NCBI RefSeq assembly: GCF_010993975.1
Contig: NZ_JAACZO010000022.1
Coordinates: 62,001 to 126,000, forward strand
Source: Halomonas faecis
GTDB lineage: Bacteria; Pseudomonadota; Gammaproteobacteria; Pseudomonadales; Halomonadaceae
Direction of reading: 5' to 3'
DNA length: 64,000 nucleotides
The translations under genes were made by a program, and so were the position numbers. The notes below the pieces were generated by a model. It searched no databases. It was not told the origin of the DNA and worked only from the letters and a program-made list of their open reading frames with translations. Positions 1-8,769 of the stretch are shown in pieces (position 1 is the stretch's first letter; each line of letters begins with the position of its first letter).

Positions 1-3000
1 TGCCATCAACGTCGCCATGAAGAACCTCGTCGACTTTGCCGTCGCCGTCAGCGCATTCTGCCTGGTGGGGTTCGGCATGATGTTCGGCACCTCCTTCCAG
101 GGCTGGCTGGGTACGGACCTGTTCGCCTGGCAGCTTGGCAACGCCTCTCCCTGGACACTGAGCCTGTTCCTCTTTCAGGCCATGTTCTGCGCCACGGCGG
201 CGACCATCGTGGCCGGGGCCGTGGCGGAGCGCATGACCTTCCTAGGCTATCTGGCCCTGGCCCTTCTGGTCGGTATCCTCATCTACCCCATCTTTGGGCA
301 TTGGGCCTGGGGAGGACTGCTCGACGGCCCTCCCGGCTGGCTGGCGCGACTGGGCTTCGTCGACTTCGCCGGCGCCACGGTGGTGCATAGCCTGGGAGGC
401 TGGGTCGCCCTCGCAGCCGTGCTACAGATCGGCCCGCGCCGCGGCCGCTTCGTGCCCGGCGAGACACCGCGCACGCTGCCCGCCGCCAACCTGCCACTGG
501 CCATGCTGGGCGCTCTGCTCATGATACTGGGCTGGTTCGGCTTCAACGGCGGCAGCACCCTGGCTTTCGACGATCGCGTGCCGGGCGTGCTGGTCAATAC
601 GTTGATGGGCGCCGTCTCCGGCGTGCTCTCGGCCATGTTGCTGGGTTGGCGCCTGCGCCGCTATGCCGAGGTGATCTACGCCATGAATGGCGCCATCGCC
701 GGGCTGGTATCGGTCACCGCCGGTGCTCACGCCTTCAGCTTGGGTGAGGCCCTGCTGATCGGCGCCATCAGTGGCGTCGTGATGGTCATGGCCAGCGAGT
801 GGATGCTGCAGCGGGGCATCGACGACGCCGTTGGCGCCATTCCCGCCCACCTGGTGGCCGGCATCTGGGGCACCCTCGCCGTAGGCCTGTTCGGCGACAG
901 CGACGCGCTGGACACGGGCCTGGGACAGGGCATGCAACTGCTCATCCAGGTGATGGGTATCGTGGCTTGCGGGCTGTGGAGCTTCGGCCTGGCCTGGCTG
1001 CTGTTGCGCGGCATGAACGGTGGAATCCCGCTGCGCGTCACACCCGAAGCGGAGAAGCTCGGGCTCAACATGGCCGAGCACGGCGCCCGTACCGAGCTTC
1101 ATGAACTGCTCGAGCACATGCGCGCGCATGAGGTTCAAGGCAATCTTAGCGAACGGATCGAGGCCGATCCCTTCACCGAAGTGGGCGAGATCGCTGCCGG
1201 CTATAACCGGGTCTGCAGCGCCCTGGAAAAGGCCGTGGCCCATACCCAGGTGATGCTGCACAACCTGCGCGATGGCGTCGTGACCTGGCGTGCCGATGGA
1301 ACCTTGACCAGCCTCAACCCCGGTGCCGAGCAGCTTTTCGGCGTCGTGGCCGAGAACCTGCTGGGCTCACCGGTGACTCAACTGGTCAAGCAGGGCATGC
1401 CGCCGCCGGGCGAACGCCGAGAGCTGCGCCTGGCGAGTCCGGAACGTGGCACCCGTTATCTGGAGATCATGGTCAGCGAAGGAGCCGCGGACTCGCGTTC
1501 GGCATTCTCGGGCATGGTTCGCGACATCACCGATCGCAAACGACTGGAAGAACAGCTCGGCCGAGAACGCGAACTGGCCCAGACCACCCTGGCCTGCATC
1601 GGCGACGGCGTGATCACCACCGATGCCAGCGGCTGCGTCACTTTTCTCAACGCCGAGGCACGTCGTCTCACCGGCTGGCCACTGGAAGCCGCGCAGGGCC
1701 AGCCCATCGCGCGCATCTACCAGCTCGTCGAGGAAGTCAGCGGGGCCCGGGTCGAGAATCCGGCACGACGAGTGCTCTCCAGCGGCCGCGCCCTCAATTC
1801 CAAGGGGCATCATCTGCTGGTGGCAAGCGATGGGCAACGGTATCCCGTGCAGGACTCCGCCGCTCCCATTCGCTCGCGCAACGGCATCACCGTGGGCACC
1901 GTAGTGGTGTTCCAGGACGTCAGTCTGACTCGCGAACTCTCTGCCCAGCTCACCCACCAGGCCAGTCACGACGCCCTGACCGGCCTGCTCAACCGACGTG
2001 CCTTCGAGACGGCCCTGGACGAACGCCTCGAACGCACCGAGGGCGAGCACGTGCTGTGCTTCCTCGACCTCGACCAGTTCAAGGTGGTCAACGATACCTG
2101 CGGCCATCTGGCCGGCGACGAGCTGCTGCGCCAAGTCACCCACCTGTTGCGCGCCCGGGTTCGCAGCAGCGACCTGGTCGCCCGCCTGGGCGGCGATGAG
2201 TTCGGCATCCTGTTGCCCGACTGCCCTCTCGACAAGGCCGAAACCATCGCCGAACTACTACGCAGCGATATCGACGCCTTTCGCTTCAGTTGGGAGAACC
2301 ACACCTTCAGCATCGGCGTGAGCATCGGTCTGGTAGCACTCGACGCCGACCATCCCGTACGCCTCGGCGACGCCCTCAACGCGGCCGACACCGCTTGCTA
2401 CGCCGCCAAGGAGGCGGGACGCAACCGCGTACACCGTTACCGTGTCGATGACCGCACTCTCAAGGCGCGCCACGGCGAGTTGTGCTGGGTTCCTCGCCTT
2501 CAGGCCGCCCTGGACAGTGATGCCCTGCGCCTGTTCGTCCAGCCCATCGTCCCGCTAAGCAGCGGTCGCGGACGTGGCTATCAGGAGGTGCTGATCCGCT
2601 TGGAGGAGAATGGCGAACTGATCACCCCGGGAGCCTTTCTTCCCGCCGCCGAACGCTACCACCTGATGCCGGCCATCGATCGCTGGGTGGTTCGCAATCT
2701 CCTCGCCTGGCTGACCGACGTGTGCCGCGATGGCCGCCATCACGGCACCTGGGGCATCAACCTCTCCGGAGCCTCGCTCTCCGACGAGCGTTTCTGCGAC
2801 TACCTGGAGAAGCAGGTGACACAGGCTGCCCTGCCACCCGGCACCCTGTGCTTCGAGATCACCGAAAGCGCCGCCATCGCTCAGCTCTCACGAGTCACCG
2901 AGCTGATTAGCACCCTCAAGTCGCTGGGTTGCCGTTTCGCCCTGGACGACTTCGGCACCGGTCTCTCCTCGTTCAGCTATCTCAAGCACCTGCCGGTCGA

Positions 3001-3250
3001 CTTCCTCAAGATCGACGGCCACTTCATCCGCCAGATCCACCAGGATCCGATCGACCGCGCCATGGTCGAAGCGATCCACACGGTGGCGCGCACCCTGGGA
3101 CTGCAGACCATCGCCGAATTCGTGGAAACCGAGGCCACCCTCGACACCCTGCGTGAGCTGGACATCGACTTCGCTCAGGGCTTTCTACTCGGTCGGCCGG
3201 CTCCCCTGACCCAGATCGCCGATGGCGTCGTGCGGGTGATGCCACGCTGA
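1..3250 (+). CDS. Ammonium transporter (Amt) fused to PAS-PAS-GGDEF-EAL c-di-GMP module, 5'-truncated
   Basis: The reading frame is open to the window edge. The residues before the first ATG (position 17) continue a normal Amt helix, so the true start lies upstream and the gene is partial. Numbering from that ATG, residues about 1-335 are an Amt/Rh-type membrane channel with one pore histidine in a TVVHS context and the second in an IPAHLVAGIWGT context. A HAMP-like linker follows, then two PAS domains (about 410-640), a GGDEF domain with an intact GGDEF motif at 725-729, and an EAL domain. Its signature reads EVL at 857-859 (glutamate kept) and DDFGTG is intact at 977-982, so both cyclase and phosphodiesterase activity are possible. 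The channel part probably senses or transports ammonium and tunes c-di-GMP at the inner membrane. No glnK-like gene is visible nearby. Confidence 0.9.
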   Translation, partial: AINVAMKNLVDFAVAVSAFCLVGFGMMFGTSFQGWLGTDLFAWQLGNASPWTLSLFLFQAMFCATAATIVAGAVAERMTFLGYLALALLVGILIYPIFGHWAWGGLLDGPPGWLARLGFVDFAGATVVHSLGGWVALAAVLQIGPRRGRFVPGETPRTLPAANLPLAMLGALLMILGWFGFNGGSTLAFDDRVPGVLVNTLMGAVSGVLSAMLLGWRLRRYAEVIYAMNGAIAGLVSVTAGAHAFSLGEALLIGAISGVVMVMASEWMLQRGIDDAVGAIPAHLVAGIWGTLAVGLFGDSDALDTGLGQGMQLLIQVMGIVACGLWSFGLAWLLLRGMNGGIPLRVTPEAEKLGLNMAEHGARTELHELLEHMRAHEVQGNLSERIEADPFTEVGEIAAGYNRVCSALEKAVAHTQVMLHNLRDGVVTWRADGTLTSLNPGAEQLFGVVAENLLGSPVTQLVKQGMPPPGERRELRLASPERGTRYLEIMVSEGAADSRSAFSGMVRDITDRKRLEEQLGRERELAQTTLACIGDGVITTDASGCVTFLNAEARRLTGWPLEAAQGQPIARIYQLVEEVSGARVENPARRVLSSGRALNSKGHHLLVASDGQRYPVQDSAAPIRSRNGITVGTVVVFQDVSLTRELSAQLTHQASHDALTGLLNRRAFETALDERLERTEGEHVLCFLDLDQFKVVNDTCGHLAGDELLRQVTHLLRARVRSSDLVARLGGDEFGILLPDCPLDKAETIAELLRSDIDAFRFSWENHTFSIGVSIGLVALDADHPVRLGDALNAADTACYAAKEAGRNRVHRYRVDDRTLKARHGELCWVPRLQAALDSDALRLFVQPIVPLSSGRGRGYQEVLIRLEENGELITPGAFLPAAERYHLMPAIDRWVVRNLLAWLTDVCRDGRHHGTWGINLSGASLSDERFCDYLEKQVTQAALPPGTLCFEITESAAIAQLSRVTELISTLKSLGCRFALDDFGTGLSSFSYLKHLPVDFLKIDGHFIRQIHQDPIDRAMVEAIHTVARTLGLQTIAEFVETEATLDTLRELDIDFAQGFLLGRPAPLTQIADGVVRVMPR

Positions 3251-3337
3251 GCCTCGACCAGGACCGCTCGACACATGCGGCCATGACCGTTGGCCCCACC
3301 ACTTGCTGTGTCGCGACTCCCCGCCTACACCTTGAGC

Positions 3338-5101
3338 ATGGAGACGCATCCCGCAAGCCAGGCACCCGCCCGTGGCCCGATGGGCGTCGTGCGCTTCCTG
3401 GCACTGGTGCTGCTGGGAGCGCTGATCGGCGCTGTGGCTGCTGCACTGGCAGTGGGCTTCGTGACCGCAGTGCTGTGGCTCAACGAGGCACTGCTGATCT
3501 CGCCGCGCAGCCGCATGATGTTCGACCGCCCCGATCTGCTGCTGGTTGCCACCGTGGCGGTACCCGCTCTGGGAGGCCTCGTGGTGGGGCTTCTACACTG
3601 TGCCATCCCCGAACGACGCGCCCATACGCCGGCCGACGTGATTGCTGCCGTCCAGACGCGCCAAGGACGCCTACCGGCCCGAGCCGGCGCGCTTTCGGCA
3701 CTCTCCGCCCTGGTGTCGCTGGGCGCCGGGGCTTCGGTGGGCCAGTACGGTCCGCTGGTGCACCTGGGCGCGACCCTCGGTTCGCTGGGCACGCGGCTGC
3801 TGCGACTGGGACGCTCGGAAGACAACATCACCATCGCCTGCGGCGTGGCGGCGGCCATCGCTACCGCCTTCAACGCCCCGCTGGCGGGCATCGTCTTCGC
3901 CCACGAGGTGGTGCTGCGCCACTACGCCCTGCGCGCCTTCGCCCCGATCGCCGCAGCCGCCATCGTCGGCTACGTGATCGCTACCAGCGTGCTGGATCGT
4001 GGCGCACTGTTCCACGTTGCCGATACCGCCGTGCCACGCCCCTGGGAGTTCGCGCTGTTTCTCGCCATCGGCGGCCTCGGTGCCCTGGTTGCCGGCGCCT
4101 ACATGCGCGCCATCCTCGGCGCGGGTCGCCTGGCCGCGCGCCTGCCCCTGGCCCCCGCGCTGCGACCGGCCGCCGCGGGCGCGTTGCTGGGGACCACGGC
4201 GCTGTGGGTGCCGGACATCCTGGGCATCGGCCAGGAGACGTTGCGCTTCGCCACCATTGCCGGCGCCTACGGCAGCGACGAACTGGTCATCGTACTGGTG
4301 CTCAAGATCGCCGCCACGGCACTGTGCCTGGGCATGGGCTTCAGCGGCGGGGTGTTCAGCCCCGCGCTGGTCATCGGCACCCTGTTCGGTGCGCTGTGCG
4401 GCAGCCTGGTGGGCGAGCTGGGCGCCCTCTCTGCGGACACCTTCATCTATTACGCGGTATGCGGCATGGTGGCCGTGACCGCCCCGGTAATCGGCGCGCC
4501 GCTGACCAGCCTGCTGATCGTCTTCGAGCTGACCGGCAGCTACGCCCTGACGACTGCCGCTCTGGCCAGCGTCACCCTGGCCAGCCCCATCGCCGCCCAG
4601 CTGTTCGGCCGCTCGCTGTTCGACACTCAGCTACGGGCACGCGGCCTGGATCTCTCTGCCGGCCGCGGTCGCGCAGTGCTCCAGAGCATGCCGGTGGGCG
4701 AGCACCTCAGCCACGATGGCGTGACCCTGGCGCCGAGCGTCACGGTGGATCGCGCCGTGGCACAACTGGGTCGGGCTGGCCATGGTGAGGCCTATCTGGT
4801 CGATGGGGCGGGTCGCTACCGCGGCTGTGTGACCCTGGCCGACCTGGAGGGTGCCCGTGCCTCGCAGGATGCCCCCGCCTCCGTCGGCGAACTCGCCACC
4901 ACCGAACGCCCGGTGCTGCATCCCACCACCTCGCTATGGGCCGCCATGACCACGCTCGAGACGGTCACTGGCGAAGCACTGCCGGTGGTCGACGAAGCGG
5001 ACGGCGAAACCTTCCTGGGCGTGGTCTACGAAACGAGCATCGCCCGCGCCTACCTGGCTCACAGCGACGAACTCAGGCAGGAGGAACATGGCACCGGCTA
5101 G
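3338..5101 (+). CDS. CLC-family chloride channel/transporter with C-terminal CBS pair
   Basis: A 587-residue inner-membrane protein of the voltage-gated chloride channel family. A CLC membrane domain fills about residues 1-440 and two CBS domains the last 130. The conserved GxFxP anion-site motif is present as GGVFSP at 337-342. The segment that normally reads G(K/R)EGP reads GQYGP at 135-139, so the gating glutamate is replaced by tyrosine, and no GSGIP motif is evident. This suggests altered gating or loss of proton coupling, as known for CLC proteins lacking that glutamate. The ATG at 3338 is chosen over a TTG at 3290 because the extra residues are not CLC-like. The last 14 bases overlap the next gene. 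The CBS pair may bind adenosine nucleotides. Confidence 0.88.
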   Translation: METHPASQAPARGPMGVVRFLALVLLGALIGAVAAALAVGFVTAVLWLNEALLISPRSRMMFDRPDLLLVATVAVPALGGLVVGLLHCAIPERRAHTPADVIAAVQTRQGRLPARAGALSALSALVSLGAGASVGQYGPLVHLGATLGSLGTRLLRLGRSEDNITIACGVAAAIATAFNAPLAGIVFAHEVVLRHYALRAFAPIAAAAIVGYVIATSVLDRGALFHVADTAVPRPWEFALFLAIGGLGALVAGAYMRAILGAGRLAARLPLAPALRPAAAGALLGTTALWVPDILGIGQETLRFATIAGAYGSDELVIVLVLKIAATALCLGMGFSGGVFSPALVIGTLFGALCGSLVGELGALSADTFIYYAVCGMVAVTAPVIGAPLTSLLIVFELTGSYALTTAALASVTLASPIAAQLFGRSLFDTQLRARGLDLSAGRGRAVLQSMPVGEHLSHDGVTLAPSVTVDRAVAQLGRAGHGEAYLVDGAGRYRGCVTLADLEGARASQDAPASVGELATTERPVLHPTTSLWAAMTTLETVTGEALPVVDEADGETFLGVVYETSIARAYLAHSDELRQEEHGTG

Positions 5102-6200
5102 ACGATGGCGATACGGCATCGGCGCCCTGCTGCTGGGCCTGAGCCTGGCGCCTGCCGCCGACAGCGGAGAGAGTGCCGAAGGCCTGACCGTACTGAGCTG
5201 GGGCGGCGCCTACGAACGCGCCCAGCGCGAGGCATGGTTCGAGCCATTCACGGCTGAAACCGGCATTCCCGTCGAGGTGGAGCGCTACGATGGCGGCCTC
5301 GACGGCCTGCGCCGAGCCGTCGCCAGCGGCGAGGTACCCTGGGACCTCATCGACATGACGCGCAGCGACGCCATGGCCGCCTGCGAGGAGGGATTGCTCG
5401 AGCCCCTGCCGCCCGATCTGCTCGCCCCGGCTCCCGATGGCACCCCACCCGAGCGGGACTTTCTGCCCGCCTCCATCGGCCGCTGCGCCATCACCCATAC
5501 GCTCTTCGCCACGGTGGTCGCCTACCGTCGCGATGCCTTCCCCGGTCAACGCCCCACCGCCATCGCCGATCTCTTCGACCAGCAACGCTTTCCCGGTCCA
5601 CGCGCCCTGCAGCGCACCCCGGCGGTCAACCTGGAGTGGGCGCTGCGCTCCTTCCGCGTACCGCGCGCGGAGCTCTACGGGCTGCTCAGCACGCGACGCG
5701 GCCTGTCCCTGGCGCTCGGTCGGCTCGAGCAGCTCGACACCATCCGCTGGTGGGAGGGCGGCGAGCAGCCGGTGGAGTGGCTGCTGGACGGCGAGGTGGT
5801 GATGGCTTCGGGCTACAACGGCCGCTTCTTCGATGCCATGATCCACCGCAACGCCCCTATCGAGATACTGTGGGACGGTCAGGTCCAGGAACACGAGACC
5901 TGGGTGATTCCACGCCGCAGCCGCCATCCCGAGTCGGCGCGCGAGCTCATACGCTTCACCACCTCCACCGAGCGGCTCGCCGAACTAGCGCGACGCATTC
6001 CCTACGGCCCGGCACGCCGCTCCGCCACCCGCCGGGTGACCGACCATCCCGAGACCGGCCAGGACATGCGTCTGCACCTGCCCACTCACCCGCTCAACGC
6101 CGACGGCGCCATCGTCAAGGACGAGGCCTGGTACGCGCGTACCCTGGAGCGGATCGACGACTATTTCCGCGACTGGCTGGCCGCCGAACCCGACGAGTGA
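5088..6200 (+). CDS. Orphan periplasmic ABC substrate-binding protein, polyamine (PotD-like) type
   Basis: A 370-residue protein that begins with a basic n-region and a hydrophobic stretch (GIGALLLGLSLAPAA), so it is probably exported. The mature part opens with LTVLSWGGAYERAQREA, typical of the family 1 solute-binding proteins that bind putrescine or spermidine and relatives. A strong ribosome binding site (AGGAGGAAC) directly precedes the ATG inside the end of the CLC gene, so the two are probably translationally coupled. No permease or ATPase gene is adjacent. It may serve a transporter encoded elsewhere or act as a sensor. The substrate cannot be assigned from sequence. Confidence 0.82.
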   Translation: MAPARRWRYGIGALLLGLSLAPAADSGESAEGLTVLSWGGAYERAQREAWFEPFTAETGIPVEVERYDGGLDGLRRAVASGEVPWDLIDMTRSDAMAACEEGLLEPLPPDLLAPAPDGTPPERDFLPASIGRCAITHTLFATVVAYRRDAFPGQRPTAIADLFDQQRFPGPRALQRTPAVNLEWALRSFRVPRAELYGLLSTRRGLSLALGRLEQLDTIRWWEGGEQPVEWLLDGEVVMASGYNGRFFDAMIHRNAPIEILWDGQVQEHETWVIPRRSRHPESARELIRFTTSTERLAELARRIPYGPARRSATRRVTDHPETGQDMRLHLPTHPLNADGAIVKDEAWYARTLERIDDYFRDWLAAEPDE

Positions 6201-6227
6201 CCCTCGCCGCTTTGGTAACCGGCGACA

Positions 6228-6261
6228 ACCGGGCGACGAGCCGTACCCATCACCGCCCGGT
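6228..6261. terminator. Stem-loop between convergent genes
   Basis: An 8-bp perfect inverted repeat (ACCGGGCG at 6228-6235 and CGCCCGGT at 6254-6261) with an 18-base loop. It lies in the 80-base gap between the binding-protein gene and the convergent GFA gene. No T-tract follows on either side, so a role in 3'-end formation is only a guess. Confidence 0.3.
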
Positions 6262-6280
6262 CGTTGCCCTGGGCATTGCT

Positions 6281-6715
6281 TCACTCATCCAGCGTCTGCC
6301 CCGAGCCACCCATTTCCGCCGGCACGTCCCGCATCTTGGGCAGACCGTCGCGCAGCGGCAGCACCGACTCCTGATAGTGGACGTGCAGTCCCGGCGCGAA
6401 GGGAAAGTCGGGCATGACAGCCGCATAGACGTCGATCAATCCCATCTGGGGATGCTCGGTCATCACGTGTCCACCGCAGGTCTGGCACCACATGCGCCGG
6501 CTAGCCGGCGTCCGACTGTAGCTCGCCAGGTTGTCGGCCCCCTGGGTGACCCGTACGGCGTCCGGCTCCCACAAGGTGAAGGCGTTCACCGGCCCCGCCG
6601 ACCAGTGCCGGCACGATTCGCAGTGGCAGTAGCCCATGCCGGCCGGCTCACCGCTCACTTCCACCTGCACCGCGCCACAGAAACAGCTGCCCCGATAGCT
6701 CTGTGCATTGCTCAT
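6281..6715 (-). CDS. GFA family (glutathione-dependent formaldehyde-activating enzyme-like) protein
   Basis: A 144-residue soluble zinc protein of the GFA/CENP-V family. The zinc-binding cysteines are visible as GSCFCGAV near the N-terminus, YCHCESC in the middle, and WCQTCGG in the second half. The name comes from a Paracoccus enzyme proposed to speed the reaction of formaldehyde with glutathione; most relatives are uncharacterised, so the real substrate is unknown. The start is the ATG at 6715, preceded by GGGAGGT six to seven bases upstream; a longer in-frame extension has no such site. It lies 63 bases downstream of the ABC operon on the same strand and may be cotranscribed. Confidence 0.8.
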   Translation of the reverse strand: MSNAQSYRGSCFCGAVQVEVSGEPAGMGYCHCESCRHWSAGPVNAFTLWEPDAVRVTQGADNLASYSRTPASRRMWCQTCGGHVMTEHPQMGLIDVYAAVMPDFPFAPGLHVHYQESVLPLRDGLPKMRDVPAEMGGSGQTLDE

Positions 6716-6778
6716 GGCATACCTCCCGAGGGTCCCGCTTCGTCGAATTGCCCATTCAGTGTAGCCAGCCGCCACTGC

Positions 6779-7789
6779 TCAGCGATGCAGCCAGCAAGCC
6801 GAGCGATGACCACTTCGAGGCTCGAACTCGGGCGGGTCGTCGCGGTCGCACAGCCCAGGCATGAAGTGTGGGCAGCGCGGGTGGAAGCGGCATGCCGCCG
6901 GCGGGTGCAGCAGGCTCGGCGGCTCACCGGCAGGTACCTCGCGCAGCCGGGTGGCGTTGGCGGCATCCGGATCGGCCAGCGCCGCAAGCAGGGCCTGGGT
7001 ATAGGGATGCTGCGGGTGGTCGATCAGGTCGTCCACCGCAGCGCTCTCCACCACCCGCCCGGCGTACATGACGAAGATACGCTCGGCGTAGTGGCGTACG
7101 GTGGAAAGGTCATGGGTGATGAAGGCCAGCGTCAGCTCGCGCTGCTGCTGGATGCGCCGCAGCAGCTCGAGGATCTCCACCCGCACCGAGGCGTCGAGCA
7201 TGGAGACCGGCTCGTCGGCGACGACCAGCCGCGGGGCGAGAATCAGCGCCCGGGCGATCACCACCCGCTGCTGCTGGCCACCGCTGAGCATGTGGGGAAA
7301 CTTGCCCAGGTACTCGTCGGCCGGCGACAGGCGGACCTCCTCCAGCGCCGTGCGGATGCGCCGTTCGCGCTCGCTGCGAGCGCCCACGCCATGCACGATC
7401 AAGGGCTCGGCGAGGATGCGCCGCACGTCGAGAAACGGCGGCAAGGCCCCGTAGGGATCCTGCTGCACGTAGCCCACCTCGGCCCGATACGCCTTGAGTT
7501 GGCGACCGCTCAGCGTGCCGAGCGAGCGGCCGGCGAAGTGAACCTCGCCGCGGGTCGGGCGATGCAATCCGAGCAGGGTGCGCGCCAGCGTGCTCTTGCC
7601 GCAGCCGCTCTCCCCGACGAAGGCCACGGATTCGCCGCGAGCCAGCGCGAAATCGACGCCGTCCACCGCATGCACCGCACCCACCCGCAGAAATCCCCAC
7701 TGGCGCAACTCGAACCAGGTGTGCAGGTTGCGGGCGGCAATCAGATGCACCGGTTCGCCGCCTGCGGTCGGGATGGGGGCCGAACTCAT
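6779..7789 (-). CDS. Peptide/dipeptide-type ABC importer ATP-binding protein (DppF-like)
   Basis: A 336-residue cytoplasmic ATPase. Walker A reads GESGCGKST, the ABC signature LSGGQ is followed by QQRVVIARAL, and Walker B ends in ADEPVSMLD. The C-terminal tail has the cysteine-containing extension typical of oligopeptide/dipeptide importer ATPases (CRFHPRCPHF). It is the last gene of the five-gene operon. Its ATG overlaps the stop of the preceding ATPase gene by four bases (ATGA), so the pair is translationally coupled. It should form a heterodimer with that ATPase to power uptake. Confidence 0.93.
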   Translation of the reverse strand: MSSAPIPTAGGEPVHLIAARNLHTWFELRQWGFLRVGAVHAVDGVDFALARGESVAFVGESGCGKSTLARTLLGLHRPTRGEVHFAGRSLGTLSGRQLKAYRAEVGYVQQDPYGALPPFLDVRRILAEPLIVHGVGARSERERRIRTALEEVRLSPADEYLGKFPHMLSGGQQQRVVIARALILAPRLVVADEPVSMLDASVRVEILELLRRIQQQRELTLAFITHDLSTVRHYAERIFVMYAGRVVESAAVDDLIDHPQHPYTQALLAALADPDAANATRLREVPAGEPPSLLHPPAACRFHPRCPHFMPGLCDRDDPPEFEPRSGHRSACWLHR

Positions 7790-8769
7790 GTATCACCTCC
7801 TGCCCGAGCATCGTCGGCATGCAGCCAACAGCGCACCCTGTGGCGGTCGCCGAGCGGCAAGGCGGGCGGTTCCCGGTCGCAGCGCGCGAAGCGGTACGGG
7901 CAGCGCTCGGCGAAGCGGCAGCCGCCGGGCGGGTCGAAGAGGCTCGGCGGCTGGCCGGGAATCGGTTCCGGGCGGAGGCGCTGGTGCAGGCGCGGGACGC
8001 TGGCCATCAGCATCTGCGAATAGGGGTGAGCCGGCTCACCGAAGAAACGTGCGGCATCGGCGACCTCGACGAACTGACCGGCGTACATCAGCGCCACCCG
8101 ATCGGCCAACTCACTGGAAGTGGCCACGTCGTGGGTGATCAGGATGAAACTGGTGCCGAGCTCGCGCTTGATGCGTTTCAACGCATTCATGATGCTCGCC
8201 TGGGTCAGCACGTCAAGCGCCGAGGTGGGCTCGTCGAGTATCACCAGTTCCGGTTCAGCGATCAGCGCCATGGCCAGCACGGCTCGCTGGCGCATGCCGC
8301 CGGAGAGTTCGAAGGGATAACGCGCCAGGAAGTCCGTCGATACGCCCACCAGTTCGAAGACCTCAGCGGCCCGGGCAAGGGCACGCCTGCGCGACCAGCC
8401 GCGCAGCACCCGAAGCGGCTCGGCAACCTGCTCGCCCACCCGCACGACTGGATTCAGGGCGTTCATGGAAGCCTGCATCACCAATGCCATGCGCGACCAC
8501 TGCACCTCGCGGCGAAAACGCTCGTCGGGCAACGCCGACACTTCGACGTCGCCCAGCACGATCCGTCCGCTTCGGTGACCGACATTGCGCGGCAGCACGC
8601 GCATCAACGTCTTGGCCAACGAGCTCTTGCCGCAGCCCGACTCCCCAAGCACCACCAGCGCCTCGCTGCGCTCCACGTCGAAGCTGATGCCGTCCACCGC
8701 CCGCACCGCCCCCTGGCGAGTCCGATAGTGCAACGCCAGTTCTTCCACGCGCAGCAGCGTCTCGCTCAT
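7786..8769 (-). CDS. Peptide/dipeptide-type ABC importer ATP-binding protein (DppD-like)
   Basis: A 327-residue ATPase starting at the ATG at 8769 (MSETLLRVEELALHYR). Walker A is GESGCGKSS, the signature motif is LSGGM, and Walker B is VILDEPTSALD. The C-terminal cysteine-rich segment of the oligopeptide importer ATPases is present (CRFAERCPYRFARC). The reading frame continues far upstream, but that part has no ABC features and lies inside the permease gene. The start overlaps the permease stop by one base (TGATG). It is the partner of the downstream DppF-like ATPase. Confidence 0.93.
   Translation of the reverse strand: MSETLLRVEELALHYRTRQGAVRAVDGISFDVERSEALVVLGESGCGKSSLAKTLMRVLPRNVGHRSGRIVLGDVEVSALPDERFRREVQWSRMALVMQASMNALNPVVRVGEQVAEPLRVLRGWSRRRALARAAEVFELVGVSTDFLARYPFELSGGMRQRAVLAMALIAEPELVILDEPTSALDVLTQASIMNALKRIKRELGTSFILITHDVATSSELADRVALMYAGQFVEVADAARFFGEPAHPYSQMLMASVPRLHQRLRPEPIPGQPPSLFDPPGGCRFAERCPYRFARCDREPPALPLGDRHRVRCWLHADDARAGGDT

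Noticed and set aside
3283..4788. 501-codon open frame over the CLC gene
   Set aside because: Other frame of a clear membrane protein. Arg/Gly-rich shadow without homology-like features.
5636..8023. 795-codon plus-strand open frame
   Set aside because: Runs through the end of the binding-protein gene and antisense to two well-supported genes. Low-complexity shadow.
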